A stretch of DNA of 64,000 bases from Bin25 sp965221765. Its GTDB lineage: Bacteria > Bacteroidota > Bacteroidia > Flavobacteriales > Flavobacteriaceae. The stretch lies in the NCBI GenBank assembly GCA_965221765.1, contig OZ244911.1, positions 2,232,001-2,296,000 on the forward strand, read 5' to 3'. Position 1 is the stretch's first letter; every line of letters begins with the position of its first letter. A program made the translations under genes and the position numbers. Positions 47,401-56,610 of this stretch are shown piece by piece. Under the pieces are notes generated by a model that did no database searches, had not been told where the DNA came from, and saw nothing but the letters and a program-made list of their open reading frames with translations.

Positions 47401-48590
47401 TAGAGATTATGGCCTATAACTTGCTTTCCAATGCCTTTAAGTATGCCAAAACCTTGGTCAGCATTGAGGTGCATACCTTAAACAACGAAAAAGAACTATT
47501 AATAAAAGTATCTGATGATGGAAAGGGTATTACTAAAAAAAACCAGCAAAAAGTTTTCAATCGATTTTTCCAGTCTGAACATAATACCATTGAACAAGGT
47601 ACAGGATTGGGCTTGGCTATCACTAAAAATTTAGCAGTACTACATCGTGGATCCATCAATGTAGAAAGTATACCAAATGTAAACACAGTATTCTCGTTGG
47701 TCTTTCCCATTTCGAAAGAAGTTTATACTAAAAAGGAGTTAACCCTTGACAAGGAGACTAAAAATATTGTAAATCAATCAAACGAATTACAATCCACATC
47801 AAAAAATCAAAACAATCTAGTTGAAAAACCTATACTACTAATCGTTGAAGACAATGAAGAAATGAGAAACTTTTTGAAAAGTAGTTTCTCACAAAAGTAT
47901 ATTATCAATATAGCTAAAAATGGTTTGGAGGGTTTGAATCTAGCTTACGATATTGTTCCAGATATCATCATTTCCGATATTATGATGCCCAAAATGAATG
48001 GTCTCGAATTATGTGAAAAATTGAAAACTGATTATAGAACATCACATATTCCCATCATACTCCTTACCGCAAGGGCCTCAAACACTTTTAAAATAGAAGG
48101 TTTTGATTATGGTGCTGACGATTACCTCACCAAACCCTTTGACATCGACCTATTAAGCGTGCGTCTGAATAACCTTTTGGAATCTCGTAAACTTTTAAGG
48201 AATAAATTCAAGAAAGAAATTATCTTAAAACCAAAGGATATAGCCATCAACAATACGGATGAACAGTTCTTGGAGAAAATCATGGAACTGATTGAAATGA
48301 ACATGTCTAACCCCAAGTATGCAGTACCCACACTTGCCAAGGATATGGCCATGAGTCATTCTGTTCTATATCGTAAAATGAAGGCATTGACCAATCAAAA
48401 CATCAATGATTTTGTAAAATCAATGCGATTAAAGAGAGCTGCTGATCTAATTCAAAAAAGTGATTATACTATTGACGAAATAAGTGACATGGTAGGGTTT
48501 TCAAATCCCAAGTACTTCAGTACTTGTTTTAAACAAGAATTTGGAAGAACGCCTACAGAGTTTAAAAAAAGCCAAATTCTGAACAGTTGA
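44478..48590 (+). CDS. Hybrid two-component sensor (HTCS) with AraC output
   Basis: This 1,370-residue protein is a complete HTCS, the usual oligosaccharide-sensing switch of glycan loci in this phylum. A signal/TM start is followed by many Reg_prop propeller repeats (GLIWIGTMHGGVN, NLWIATYNQGLFSYN), a Y_Y_Y domain (about 720-795) and a transmembrane helix near 810-828. Next come a histidine kinase (H868 in SISHELRTS), an ATPase domain (GTGLGLAITKN), a receiver (D1125 in VEDNEE, phospho-Asp D1167 in ISDIMMPKMNG) and an AraC-type HTH (DEISDMVGFSNPKYFSTCFKQEF). It faces away from the susC operon and probably activates it. All signalling residues are intact. Confidence 0.96.
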   Translation: MAIYGKLIPFYRLLSFLLFVSLACLQVLVAQERHLDFEEFIIEDGFASVNCILKDKEGFMWFGGTHGLYRYDGYDFKTYFANDGDLSSLSNNNVITIFQDLEGLIWIGTMHGGVNCYNPIDETFVNYKNTEAYSLFTNNYVTAITQDEDGLIWIGTFGEGIYIYDKKYRTFSKIKKDSSNSNTISNNDVFSIVAEGKKIWITTNAGVLDCYDKSEGRFFHYTYSPKFYKSSRSGQRIAKDHSGNIWISTEEEGIFMFHQNKKTFYNYRVIKGKPSISTNNITDIKIGKSGEIWATTGQGLNLINTTSNYIQTFKRDAFDASSLTNDIAYCLFIDKDGTLWMGMGDGTVNKTVDSPFKIYQTSFSKENSLSFNVVGSLFLKDNILWVGTGGGGLDKFDLSNRTFTNYHHNENRSGSIPSNIVMSVFEDRESNLWIGNPTKSIIVLKKDRTDFFIQPKIKYKGPPISVFDLADDQNGNLWIATYNQGLFSYNKLSHEYFNFQYEEHKHGLISNKLLRLLCDKFKRLWIGTLDKGIQLYDLSKKKFLTLKELGFKNPLEIKHPIKDIYEDKVGNIWIASEGKGVYRLNMKTKKITSFGLEEGFPSNSVYGIIQDHFDDFWFSTNKGLVNLKSGTQKIVTYNTKDGLPTNDYESGAIAISKEGELFFGSKKGLIAFFPKHLEIRNAPIDLKLTGFRLFNDKVNVHQKIEGIVPLDTSITYKKHIRLPYSLDNFALEFASAGHPSPHSITYEYQLDGLDERWIGTSSERNFATYSNTPPGDYTFRVRAYETTTSEAPKYAEKAIAITIIPVWWQTNWAYLIYTMLFGSLIYFVYQSITNRVRLQNQLLIEKFSHEKDQELHQSKISFFTSISHELRTSLTLILAPLGELRKTKFDNNRTSNLVMTMNRNGQRLLNLVNQILDFRKIESGLGKLQVSSIDTELFFEEICIPFQQFAKEKKVAFKTDFSKISRKCWMDIEKVEIMAYNLLSNAFKYAKTLVSIEVHTLNNEKELLIKVSDDGKGITKKNQQKVFNRFFQSEHNTIEQGTGLGLAITKNLAVLHRGSINVESIPNVNTVFSLVFPISKEVYTKKELTLDKETKNIVNQSNELQSTSKNQNNLVEKPILLIVEDNEEMRNFLKSSFSQKYIINIAKNGLEGLNLAYDIVPDIIISDIMMPKMNGLELCEKLKTDYRTSHIPIILLTARASNTFKIEGFDYGADDYLTKPFDIDLLSVRLNNLLESRKLLRNKFKKEIILKPKDIAINNTDEQFLEKIMELIEMNMSNPKYAVPTLAKDMAMSHSVLYRKMKALTNQNINDFVKSMRLKRAADLIQKSDYTIDEISDMVGFSNPKYFSTCFKQEFGRTPTEFKKSQILNS

Positions 48591-48728
48591 CTTATCTATC
48601 CTAATTCTACACCCTTCGATCAAGTATTCCTAGATAATTTTATACTAAATCCATCCCAATGCATATGTAATTTTACATATATTGAAATTCAATTCAGAAC
48701 AAACTAGTTCAATCAATATGGCAGCTAA

Positions 48729-49094
48729 TTAGTTACCTCAGTTTTTGCTTTTTATATTTTCAAAATTAATTTTGATCAAGGTGGTTATGCTTCACTAATC
48801 CTATTGTGTGGTATCAGTGTCAATGCAACCATATTTCTTTTAAATGATTATCATCGTTTGAAAAGTGAATTTCCCCAAAAACCAAACAATATCCTCTATT
48901 TCAAAGCTTTCAACCAAAAAATCATTCCTATTGTATTGAAGATTCTTTTTACTGTAATGGGCTTGATTCCCTTTCTTTGGGATGGGAAAAATGATGTTTT
49001 TTGGTTTTCGTTTGCAGCTAGTGTCATTGAAGGCCTAGTATTTTTAATGATTGGAATCTTGTTCTATTTACCTTTAATGATTATAAAGAAATAA
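48729..49094 (+). pseudogene. C-terminal fragment of an RND efflux permease
   Basis: The frame reads FAFYIFKINFDQGGYASLIL, LLCGISVNATIFLLNDYHRL and IPIVLKILFTVMGLIPFLWDG, the last transmembrane segments of AcrB/CusA-type permeases of Bacteroidota, and ends normally at 49094. About 900 N-terminal residues are missing, and a stop at 48726 closes the frame upstream. It is a relic. Confidence 0.7.
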
Positions 49095-49509
49095 AAAGAT
49101 TTTTAAATTGATGAGCCCTTTTTGAACCTTGAAAGAACTTGGTATAGCATTCATAGAATATTTCTAAATTTTTTCTTTCATCACCATTTTCTAACAATAC
49201 GTTCTATGCTTGTACGTTTTCTAAAAATCAAGACGACTACTTCAGTTATTTTTTGCAGCAAAACTTTTTGTAATATGAAGTGAAAATAGCCTACTACAAA
49301 ATTCAATATAAGGTATAATGAAGTCCTTAAAAAGCGTCTCTCAGTCTCCCAGTATTAGCATCGTTGAATTCAAAAGAATACACAAGTACAGCCCACCAAT
49401 TTTCTATTTGATAGCGTATGCATATGTATGCAAAAGATTAGGAAAATGCTCATATCGAACAGTTATGGTGAGCTACTCTGTGCTATTCCCCTAAACCAAA
49501 GTGACTCGT
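49095..49509. other. Gap with no supported gene
   Basis: The stretch between the permease relic and the transposase relic has no open frame of interest. A few residues (NAHIEQLW near 49445) already resemble transposase. Confidence 0.4.
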
Positions 49510-49635
49510 GAAGAACCATCGGATGATGGTTTGGAGGAATACTATAATCAATTGGATAAATGGTTTCGACTTCATAATCATCAGAGACCTTATCATGGCA
49601 TTGGATATAAACCTTTAGTCAATCTTTACGAATAA
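49510..49635 (+). pseudogene. C-terminal relic of an IS3-type OrfB
   Basis: Forty-one codons read EEPSDDGLEEYYNQLDKWF and HNHQRPYHGIGYKPLVNLYE, then stop. The end of the decayed OrfB at 18100-18235 has the same pattern. No other part of the element remains nearby. Confidence 0.65.
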
Positions 49636-49760
49636 AACGGTAAAAACAAATAATGATAAAAACAGCCGTTAGTTTTTAATTGGAACTGGTCTTTTTAAAA
49701 ACCTCTATACAACACAAAAGCAACTAATTTGCATAACATTAATTAATAACTGTATTAAAA

Positions 49761-50213
49761 ATGACAAAACAAACATTGATAAGAATAGTTTATGGATTAT
49801 TACGCGCTGGATTGGGAGCATTAATGATCTATGCAGGTACTGAAAAATTTAAAAACTCGATTCCGACGCCCCAAGAACATCTCGATACACTGACTCAATA
49901 TGTCGAATCAAATAATAATAAATATTTTGCCATCTCAGCTTATATGGGGGGTATGAAAGTCACTGGTTTTGCTTATCAACTATTGGCTATTTCAGAAATC
50001 ATTTTGGGATTGTTGTTATTCATCCAATATACCAGTTTCATTGGTGCCATCTTTTTAATTCCCATTACCCTTCATATTTTTCTCCTACATGTTTTTTTAG
50101 AAGGTGATGAACCCAATGAAGTAATTCAAACGGGCATTTATTTTTTGATCAATTTATTATTAATCGTCAAAGAGCATAAAAGATGGAAACAATTATTATG
50201 GATTCAACCCTAA
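49761..50213 (+). CDS. DoxX-like membrane protein
   Basis: The 150-residue protein has four transmembrane helices in the DoxX/DoxD-like arrangement (LLRAGLGALMIYAGTEKFKN, FAYQLLAISEIILGLLLFIQY, SFIGAIFLIPITLHIFLLHVFL, IQTGIYFLINLLLIVKEH). DoxX proteins are linked to redox or sulfur chemistry in some bacteria, but the function of most is unknown. It stands alone between a transposase relic and the possible attenuator. Confidence 0.7.
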   Translation: MTKQTLIRIVYGLLRAGLGALMIYAGTEKFKNSIPTPQEHLDTLTQYVESNNNKYFAISAYMGGMKVTGFAYQLLAISEIILGLLLFIQYTSFIGAIFLIPITLHIFLLHVFLEGDEPNEVIQTGIYFLINLLLIVKEHKRWKQLLWIQP

Positions 50214-50403
50214 ATTACAATTTTATAGCTGATAGTTGGTTTCTGAATTGCTTATAGAAACCCAATCTCTTTCGAAAACAAATAATCTTCTAAAAAGCAT
50301 ACAAATTTTATGCTCAAAGCTCAATTTTGCATCCACTGGGCGTTACAAATTAGAGTAAAAAAATTTTAAATTATTTAGGATACTATAAAATGCTAACTTG
50401 ATG
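50214..50403. other. Short gap before the leader region
   Basis: Downstream of the DoxX-like gene; no gene or terminator recognised. Confidence 0.4.
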
Positions 50404-50411
50404 TATGTTTG
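50404..50411 (+). promoter_or_regulatory. -7 box ahead of the leader peptide
   Basis: TATGTTTG is an exact TAnnTTTG. Transcription would start near 50418, 28 bases ahead of a 26-codon ORF. Confidence 0.5.
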
Positions 50412-50445
50412 CACCCGCTTTCAATCTTTTGAAATCAAAGTACGC

Positions 50446-50526
50446 ATGAGCATAAGTATTCAATCTTTATTTATGATGATATTCACCATGTTGTGCATGT
50501 CATCATACTTGTGTCTTTGCTACTAA
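50446..50526 (+). CDS. Possible 26-residue leader peptide
   Basis: The frame reads MSISIQSLFMMIFTMLCMSS, then YLCLCY and TAA. It is rich in Met (five, counting the start), Ser (five) and Cys (three), all amino acids of sulfur/serine metabolism. It has a matching promoter box upstream and a strong terminator 25 bases after its stop. The last codons (TTTGCTACTA, 50516-50525) are perfectly complementary to the loop and stem edge of that terminator (50563-50572). This is the geometry of an attenuator, but it might also be a stand-alone small RNA. Confidence 0.45.
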   Translation: MSISIQSLFMMIFTMLCMSSYLCLCY

Positions 50527-50551
50527 CTGAAATAAAAACAAATAAATCTTG

Positions 50552-50589
50552 AACTCCTTTGGTAGTAGCAAATACCAAAGGAGTTTTTT
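50552..50589 (+). terminator. Perfect 13-bp terminator, possible attenuator
   Basis: AACTCCTTTGGTA (50552-50564), loop GTAGCAAA, TACCAAAGGAGTT (50573-50585), followed by a T run. It stands between the leader ORF and the unknown gene at 50944. The following 350 bases (50590-50943) have no gene. Confidence 0.88.
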
Positions 50590-50943
50590 GCTTGTCAATT
50601 TCAATATAAAGTATTAGTCTAAGTTAAGAAAGTAATGTTTTATTCTTCAAATAAAAGTTGTGAGATGCTTGGATGCTCACAAATAATTAAAGCCACTCAA
50701 ATTGCAATGAATTAAGTCGATTTTAAGGAATCTAATCCATGTTTTATTTAGTGCATTAATGCGGTTGGAGATAAAAAAATTCATAAATGCTCACCTTAAA
50801 TGATCATAGATATTCTTAGAGAAAAATATTAGAAAAACAACTAAAAATCAATTAAACGATGACGTCTTCAATTTCAAAAAAGTAATTAACATAACGAGAC
50901 AAACTCTTCATATTCAAATACATTGATACAATACAAATTCAAA

Positions 50944-52266
50944 ATGGCAAACAATATTAAACGAAGATTAAATGAGATTTCCAACATTGATTGGAACTAT
51001 GATGCAGATATCATTAATTCCTTAACACATAGAAAAAATGCCGGTTCAAATTCAATAGTTTGTAATTACAATAGTGAATTAATACGAGTCAGTTCATCTT
51101 GGGATGCCTTTATAAATGAAGTTCATGAAACAGAGATTACTAATTATTTGAAATACTTATCACAACTTTCTATAAATACAATTCAAGAAACCCGAAATAT
51201 TCTAGTTCTTAAGTCCGTATTGGCTATAAAACAAGGGTTGCTTGATAGTGTCCCAAAAGAACTAGTGGTTAGAGGAATATTAGAATTATTGCACGCTGAC
51301 TCAGATAGAAAAAAAGTATACTATTTTTCTGATACGATTAAAGATGGGGATATTGCAAAATCAAAAATTCAAGATCATTATGAAATCATAAATGAGCGAT
51401 ATGGAGTAGATATTCAAGTCGTCGATTGCATAAGCTCAATACCTGGTAAAAGTTTACAATCCGGCAGTCAAATTATTGATTTTCTTGGTAGTAGAGCTGA
51501 GTTAGAATCAGAATATCATTTAAATAAAATTCATAAATCGGCTCATATTTTAGTAAATAATGCAAGTCGTGCAAAATTTGCAGATACAGAATACGCGCAA
51601 GGTTCGGATTGTCTGTGGGCAAGAGTAAGAGATCCAAAAACAAATGCTTTACATAATATCATTGGGGTAGATCATGATGCTTTTATCCCATTTCGTGAAT
51701 ATATCGATAGTTTATTTATTATCAAGGGATTTCCTAGCCATCCAAAACTTTCTGATCTAAGCAAAGGAACTCAATTTCGCTCCTTAAAGTATTTTATCAT
51801 CCCTCAAGCACTCTGTACAATCACAAAAGGGGGATGCCCTCCAGGTTTTGCAGTTACCAAAGTAGATATCCATCATCAAATTCCAAAACTTGAAATTGGA
51901 AAAGATGAGGTCATCATTGTCAACCCAGATCATTTTTTAAATGCCAAATCATTATCAAATCACCCAGACGGCATTTTGGGAATATCTCGTCATCTCGGAG
52001 TGACATTAGATTCAGAAGTTAAAGCTGATTTTTTTCATCCCGATACCAATGAGCTAATCGATACACGTGTATTAATCATTACGGAGTACCTTGGTAAACA
52101 TAGTGGCAAGGATACGATAACCAATGGTTCAAGTCGAGGCTTAAATGGCTACATACTTCCAGAAATCGGAAGATCTTGGAGTAAATCAAATTCTAATGAT
52201 TATGCTTTTTATATCAAGAAAATGCCAATAGGGACGCGTGTCAAAATTTCAAGAATAGTTAACTAA
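50944..52266 (+). CDS. Cytoplasmic protein of unknown function, about 440 residues
   Basis: I take ATG 50944 (MANNIKRRLNEISNIDWNY) as the start; a start at 50923 is also possible. There is no signal peptide or transmembrane helix. Distinct segments are LVLKSVLAIKQGLLDSVPKE, RAKFADTEYAQGSDCLWARV (followed by a His/Asp-rich GVDHDAFIPFREY), CTITKGGCPPGFAVTKVD and LEIGKDEVIIVNPDHFLN. I recognise no family. It is followed after 43 bases by a TonB-dependent receptor and then an amino-acid permease, so an uptake or processing role for a peptide or amino-acid-like compound is a guess from context. Confidence 0.7.
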   Translation: MANNIKRRLNEISNIDWNYDADIINSLTHRKNAGSNSIVCNYNSELIRVSSSWDAFINEVHETEITNYLKYLSQLSINTIQETRNILVLKSVLAIKQGLLDSVPKELVVRGILELLHADSDRKKVYYFSDTIKDGDIAKSKIQDHYEIINERYGVDIQVVDCISSIPGKSLQSGSQIIDFLGSRAELESEYHLNKIHKSAHILVNNASRAKFADTEYAQGSDCLWARVRDPKTNALHNIIGVDHDAFIPFREYIDSLFIIKGFPSHPKLSDLSKGTQFRSLKYFIIPQALCTITKGGCPPGFAVTKVDIHHQIPKLEIGKDEVIIVNPDHFLNAKSLSNHPDGILGISRHLGVTLDSEVKADFFHPDTNELIDTRVLIITEYLGKHSGKDTITNGSSRGLNGYILPEIGRSWSKSNSNDYAFYIKKMPIGTRVKISRIVN

Positions 52267-52309
52267 CCACTACATAATTAAAATCTAATAATCATAAAAA
52301 ATATTTCAA

Positions 52310-54934
52310 ATGAAAAAATTATTTACTTTCTTTTTGTTGATCGGAATTATACCAAGTATTTCTGCTCAAAACACATTTAATGGTAAAGTCGTTGATTCCC
52401 AAAATCAGCCCCTAGCAGGTGTCAATATTAAAGTACAGGGGACTACGATTGGAACAATATCAGGTTTAGATGGCGGGTTTTCAATCAACACAAATATTGA
52501 AAATCCCGTACTAGAATTCTCAATTCTTGGTTATACGTCCCAAAAGATTCTAGGTGGTAAGAATTTAATTGTCATTTTGTTAGAATCTGCAGAGTCCATA
52601 TCAGAAGTGGTCCTTGTCGGTAGTAGAAACCCTAGACAAACAAAATTAGAAACCCCTGTGGCTGTGGATGTTATCGACGTTTCATCGACTCGATTAGCGA
52701 CAGCGCAAACAACTGCAAATGATTTCCTATCGAATATCGTGCCTTCGTTCAATTCCATCAGGCAATCCTCTTCTGATGGAACAGAGCATATAGACCCGGC
52801 TTCTTTAAGGGGTTTGGGGCCCGATCAGGTGTTAGTACTCATCAATGGTAAAAGAAGACATACCACTTCATTATTAAACAATCAGGGGACCTTTGGTAAT
52901 GGATCTGTAGGCACCGATTTATCTTCTATTCCAACTTCAGCAATTGATCGAATCGAAGTTCTCAGAGATGGAGCTGCTGCGCAATATGGTTCCGATGCCA
53001 TCGCTGGTGTGATCAATATTATATTAAAAAAAGACATTGGACTACAAGCCGTGGCGACTTATGGTGTTACTTCAGAGGGTGATGGAGAAACGACAAACAT
53101 CAACTTAAATTATGGCACTAAAATTGGTGATGGAGGCTTTTTTAATCTAACTTCTGAATTTAATAATCGAGCAAAAACAACTAGAACTCAGAATCATGAG
53201 CTAGTCATCTATGATCAGTCTGAGTTAGGAAATTTCTTTGCCTATCCATTTTCAAATGATGGAGCAAAAGAAAAAGATGATGAATTGATTGCCGCCGCTG
53301 GTTTGAATCGTGATGATTTTAATTTTCAAATTGGCGATGCCAGCATCTCAAACATCCAGTTATTTACAAATCTTGAAATTCTAACAAGTGAGTATGGCCA
53401 ATTCTATGCTGCAGGTGGGGGGAATTTTAGATTGGGGGATGGATTTGGCTTCCGTAGATTACCCTCTGAAGGGCATACGCTAGAAATCTTTCCAAATGGT
53501 TTCCAACCTGTTTTAGAATCAAATATCAGGGACCTTTCTTTGATTACCGGATTTAAAACAAAATTTGGACAATGGAATTTTGATATCAGCAATACAATTG
53601 GTAATAATAGATTTAATTATTCTGTAGCCAATACTGTCAATGATGCATTAGGTCCCAAAGGGGCCACATCATTTGATGCTGGAGGGCACGCTTTTCTTCA
53701 AAACACGATCAATATCGATTTTTCACGGTTTAATGAACATATATTGAAGGGGCTGAGTATTGCATTTGGAGCTGAATATCGATTTGAAAATTATAGCATT
53801 CATGCTGGAGAAGAAGGTTCCTATATTGAAGATGGAGCTCAATCGTTTCCTGGTTTTTCACCCAATAATGAAGTAGATGAAGGAAGGTCATCATTGGCAA
53901 TCTATACTGATTTCGAATTTAATCTCACCGAACAATTTTTGATTGGAATCGCTGGTCGCTTTGAAAACTACAGCGATTTTGGTGGCACACTCAATGGTAA
54001 ATTAGCAACTCGCTATAAATTGACTAACGATTTCGCTTTAAGAGGGGCTATTGGTACTGGTTTTAGAGCTCCATCACTGCATCAAGAATATTTTAATAAT
54101 ATCGCAACTGTGCTCGTTGATGGAAATCTAATCAATGGGGGTACATTCCGAAACGATAGTGAAATAGCCGATACATTAGGCATCGCTGAATTAAAAGAAG
54201 AGACTTCATTGACTTTAAGTCTTGGATTAACTGCAAAAATTTCCGATGATTTTGAGTTTACATTAGATGCTTACCAAATAAATGTCGATGATCGAATAGT
54301 TTATACAGGGGCATTGGGTAATGATGTTTTTGGAGATCCCATTGATGAGTTACAGACCATTTTAAAACCTCTAGGCGTTTCTTCTGCTAGATTTTTCACC
54401 AATGCAGTCAATACTTCTACAAAGGGAATCGATCTCGTTTTGAATTATACAATCCCTCTAAATAAAGGGCATTTCAATATCTCGTTATTATACAATCATA
54501 ATCAAACCGAGGTGGATGAAACTCTCAACGATATACCTAAAATATTTGAAGGTCAAGAAGATGTTTATTTTGGCTCTCAAGAAAAAAGTTTGATTGAAAC
54601 CAATAATCCACAAGATAAAGGCATTCTGACCATTGATAGAACTGGTGGAAAACTTGGTTTTAAACTTAGAAACACGCTTTGGGGTAAAGTGACTAGAGAT
54701 GGATTCCCTTTTGGGGATGTTCAAGAACATTCATCCAAAATCACTACTGATATCACTAGCTCATACCAATTGGATGATCACATTTCCTTAATCATTGGAG
54801 CAAACAATATCTTTAATGTGTTTCCAGATGAACAAATATTTGAGAATAGCTACTTTGGAGTATTCAAATATGCTCCCGTACAAATGGGCACGACCGGTAC
54901 ATTCTATTTTGCAAGAATAAATTATGAACTGTAA
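52310..54934 (+). CDS. TonB-dependent outer-membrane receptor
   Basis: This 874-residue receptor has a signal peptide (MKKLFTFFLLIGIIPSISAQ) and a CarboxypepD_reg-like domain (GKVVDSQNQPLAGVNIKVQG). A plug follows (RGLGPDQVLVLINGKRRH, IDRIEVLRDGAAAQYGSDAIAG), then a 22-strand barrel ending in TFYFARINYEL. It is not a SusC: the typical SusC plug motif and a SusD partner are absent. It probably imports a small ligand energised by TonB. It is likely co-transcribed with the unknown gene upstream. Confidence 0.93.
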   Translation: MKKLFTFFLLIGIIPSISAQNTFNGKVVDSQNQPLAGVNIKVQGTTIGTISGLDGGFSINTNIENPVLEFSILGYTSQKILGGKNLIVILLESAESISEVVLVGSRNPRQTKLETPVAVDVIDVSSTRLATAQTTANDFLSNIVPSFNSIRQSSSDGTEHIDPASLRGLGPDQVLVLINGKRRHTTSLLNNQGTFGNGSVGTDLSSIPTSAIDRIEVLRDGAAAQYGSDAIAGVINIILKKDIGLQAVATYGVTSEGDGETTNINLNYGTKIGDGGFFNLTSEFNNRAKTTRTQNHELVIYDQSELGNFFAYPFSNDGAKEKDDELIAAAGLNRDDFNFQIGDASISNIQLFTNLEILTSEYGQFYAAGGGNFRLGDGFGFRRLPSEGHTLEIFPNGFQPVLESNIRDLSLITGFKTKFGQWNFDISNTIGNNRFNYSVANTVNDALGPKGATSFDAGGHAFLQNTINIDFSRFNEHILKGLSIAFGAEYRFENYSIHAGEEGSYIEDGAQSFPGFSPNNEVDEGRSSLAIYTDFEFNLTEQFLIGIAGRFENYSDFGGTLNGKLATRYKLTNDFALRGAIGTGFRAPSLHQEYFNNIATVLVDGNLINGGTFRNDSEIADTLGIAELKEETSLTLSLGLTAKISDDFEFTLDAYQINVDDRIVYTGALGNDVFGDPIDELQTILKPLGVSSARFFTNAVNTSTKGIDLVLNYTIPLNKGHFNISLLYNHNQTEVDETLNDIPKIFEGQEDVYFGSQEKSLIETNNPQDKGILTIDRTGGKLGFKLRNTLWGKVTRDGFPFGDVQEHSSKITTDITSSYQLDDHISLIIGANNIFNVFPDEQIFENSYFGVFKYAPVQMGTTGTFYFARINYEL

Positions 54935-55147
54935 AGAATACCAATACTAATTTGCATGATTAAATTACTTTTCAAAGTCAGCAAATAATCTTTGTATTTC
55001 ATGATGTATTCGTTTTAATTCAAAAGAATACAAATAAAATCAAGTATAAACAAAGACAAAACACAAATTGGTATAAGGACTAAAACAGATTTATGGAAAC
55101 AGGCAATTTTCAAAGCCTAATATCTTGTTTAAGGCTTTATTGATTCA

Positions 55148-56464
55148 ATGAGCTTGAAAAACAAAATAGGTTGGAAAACTGCAACCGCTTTGGTTGTTTC
55201 TAATATGATTGGTACTGGCGTATTCACTAGCCTTGGATATCAATTAGTCGATGTTCAGAATACTTGGAGTATTGCTTTGATATGGACCATAGGAGGGCTC
55301 CTAGCTTTAATAGGAGCCTTTACTTATGCTGAATTGGGAACCAATTTTGATGAATCAGGAGGAGATTATATATTTCTATCCAAACTCATCCACCCGCTAG
55401 CTGGCTACTTATATGCATGGATTTCCCTAACGGTTGGTTTTACGGCTCCAATTGCCATTTCTGTGATGGCTATGAACAGTTATTTGAATCCAATAAATGA
55501 AGTTCTTTTCAATAATTGGTTTGGCATTTTCATCATCTTGATATTGACAATAATACATTCTTTTAGTGTTGGGCAAAGCGGAAAGTTTCAAAATTTATCC
55601 ACCGTAGTAAAAGTGATTTTTGTATTCATTCTCATTATGATTGGATTTTATGCTGTTCCAACCGTTGATACGGCATTAAATTTCAATAACTCTTGGAAAA
55701 ATGAAGTATTACTGCCTGGTTTTGCCATTTCACTTCTTTATGTTACTTATGCCTATACTGGTTGGAATGCTGCTGCATATATTGTGGAAGAAATTAAAGA
55801 TCCTATAAGAAATCTACCAAAAGCATTATTGTTTGGGACTATTTTGGTGACCATAGTTTATATTTTATTACAAATAGTTTTTCTGAAACATGCTAGCTTG
55901 GAACAAATAAGTGGAAAGGTCGAAATCGCGTTTATCTCATTTGCGAATTTATTGGGATCAAATGGTGGTAAATGGATTAGTTATCTCATTGCTATTCAGT
56001 TAATTGCTACGATAAGTGGTTATCTATGGATAGGATCAAGGGTTACAAGTGCCATGGCCAAAGATTATTCATTATGGAAACCAATTGCAATCAGAAATAA
56101 GAATGCTATACCAGTAAAAGCTTTATGGCTTCAAGCATTTATTAGTATTGTTCTAGTCATTACGGGAACATTTGAACAAGTGCTGCTTTATGCTAGTTTC
56201 GTGTTACAATTGATGGGAACTTTAACTGTGGTTTCTATCTTTTGGTTAAAAGGTCGAAAAGAGGCCTTTAAAAGTCCATTAAAACCCTTCTTACAAATTG
56301 CCTTTATTGTTTTTAGTATTTGGATTTTAAGCTATATGTTGTACGAAAGACCCAAAGAAAGTCTTATTGGACTTTTATTTATTGGCACTGGCTTGATAAC
56401 TTATTTTATATCAAACCGATCAAGACAAAAAAAGTATAGAGCACTGTTTAAAAACCCTAAATGA
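55148..56464 (+). CDS. APC-family amino-acid permease
   Basis: The 438-residue protein has twelve transmembrane helices and the APC opening KIGWKTATALVVSNMIGTGVFTS, with the broken first helix G-x-G-V-F. Helix 6 reads LLYVTYAYTGWNAAAYIVEE, followed by the loop IKDPIRNLPKALL. It probably imports or exchanges an amino acid across the inner membrane. It lies 213 bases after the TonB receptor on the same strand, possibly in the same unit. The substrate is not predictable. Confidence 0.9.
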   Translation: MSLKNKIGWKTATALVVSNMIGTGVFTSLGYQLVDVQNTWSIALIWTIGGLLALIGAFTYAELGTNFDESGGDYIFLSKLIHPLAGYLYAWISLTVGFTAPIAISVMAMNSYLNPINEVLFNNWFGIFIILILTIIHSFSVGQSGKFQNLSTVVKVIFVFILIMIGFYAVPTVDTALNFNNSWKNEVLLPGFAISLLYVTYAYTGWNAAAYIVEEIKDPIRNLPKALLFGTILVTIVYILLQIVFLKHASLEQISGKVEIAFISFANLLGSNGGKWISYLIAIQLIATISGYLWIGSRVTSAMAKDYSLWKPIAIRNKNAIPVKALWLQAFISIVLVITGTFEQVLLYASFVLQLMGTLTVVSIFWLKGRKEAFKSPLKPFLQIAFIVFSIWILSYMLYERPKESLIGLLFIGTGLITYFISNRSRQKKYRALFKNPK

Positions 56465-56610
56465 GACACCGTCTCGTTCAAATCATTTTTCAACCAACAT
56501 CGAGTTATTGAGGGGGTATGATTCGATTATATTTTATAGCAGCCATCGTTAATTAAACGAAAGTGATTCTAAGTTTCGCACATTCATTACTATTGCATGA
56601 AGATATTTGA

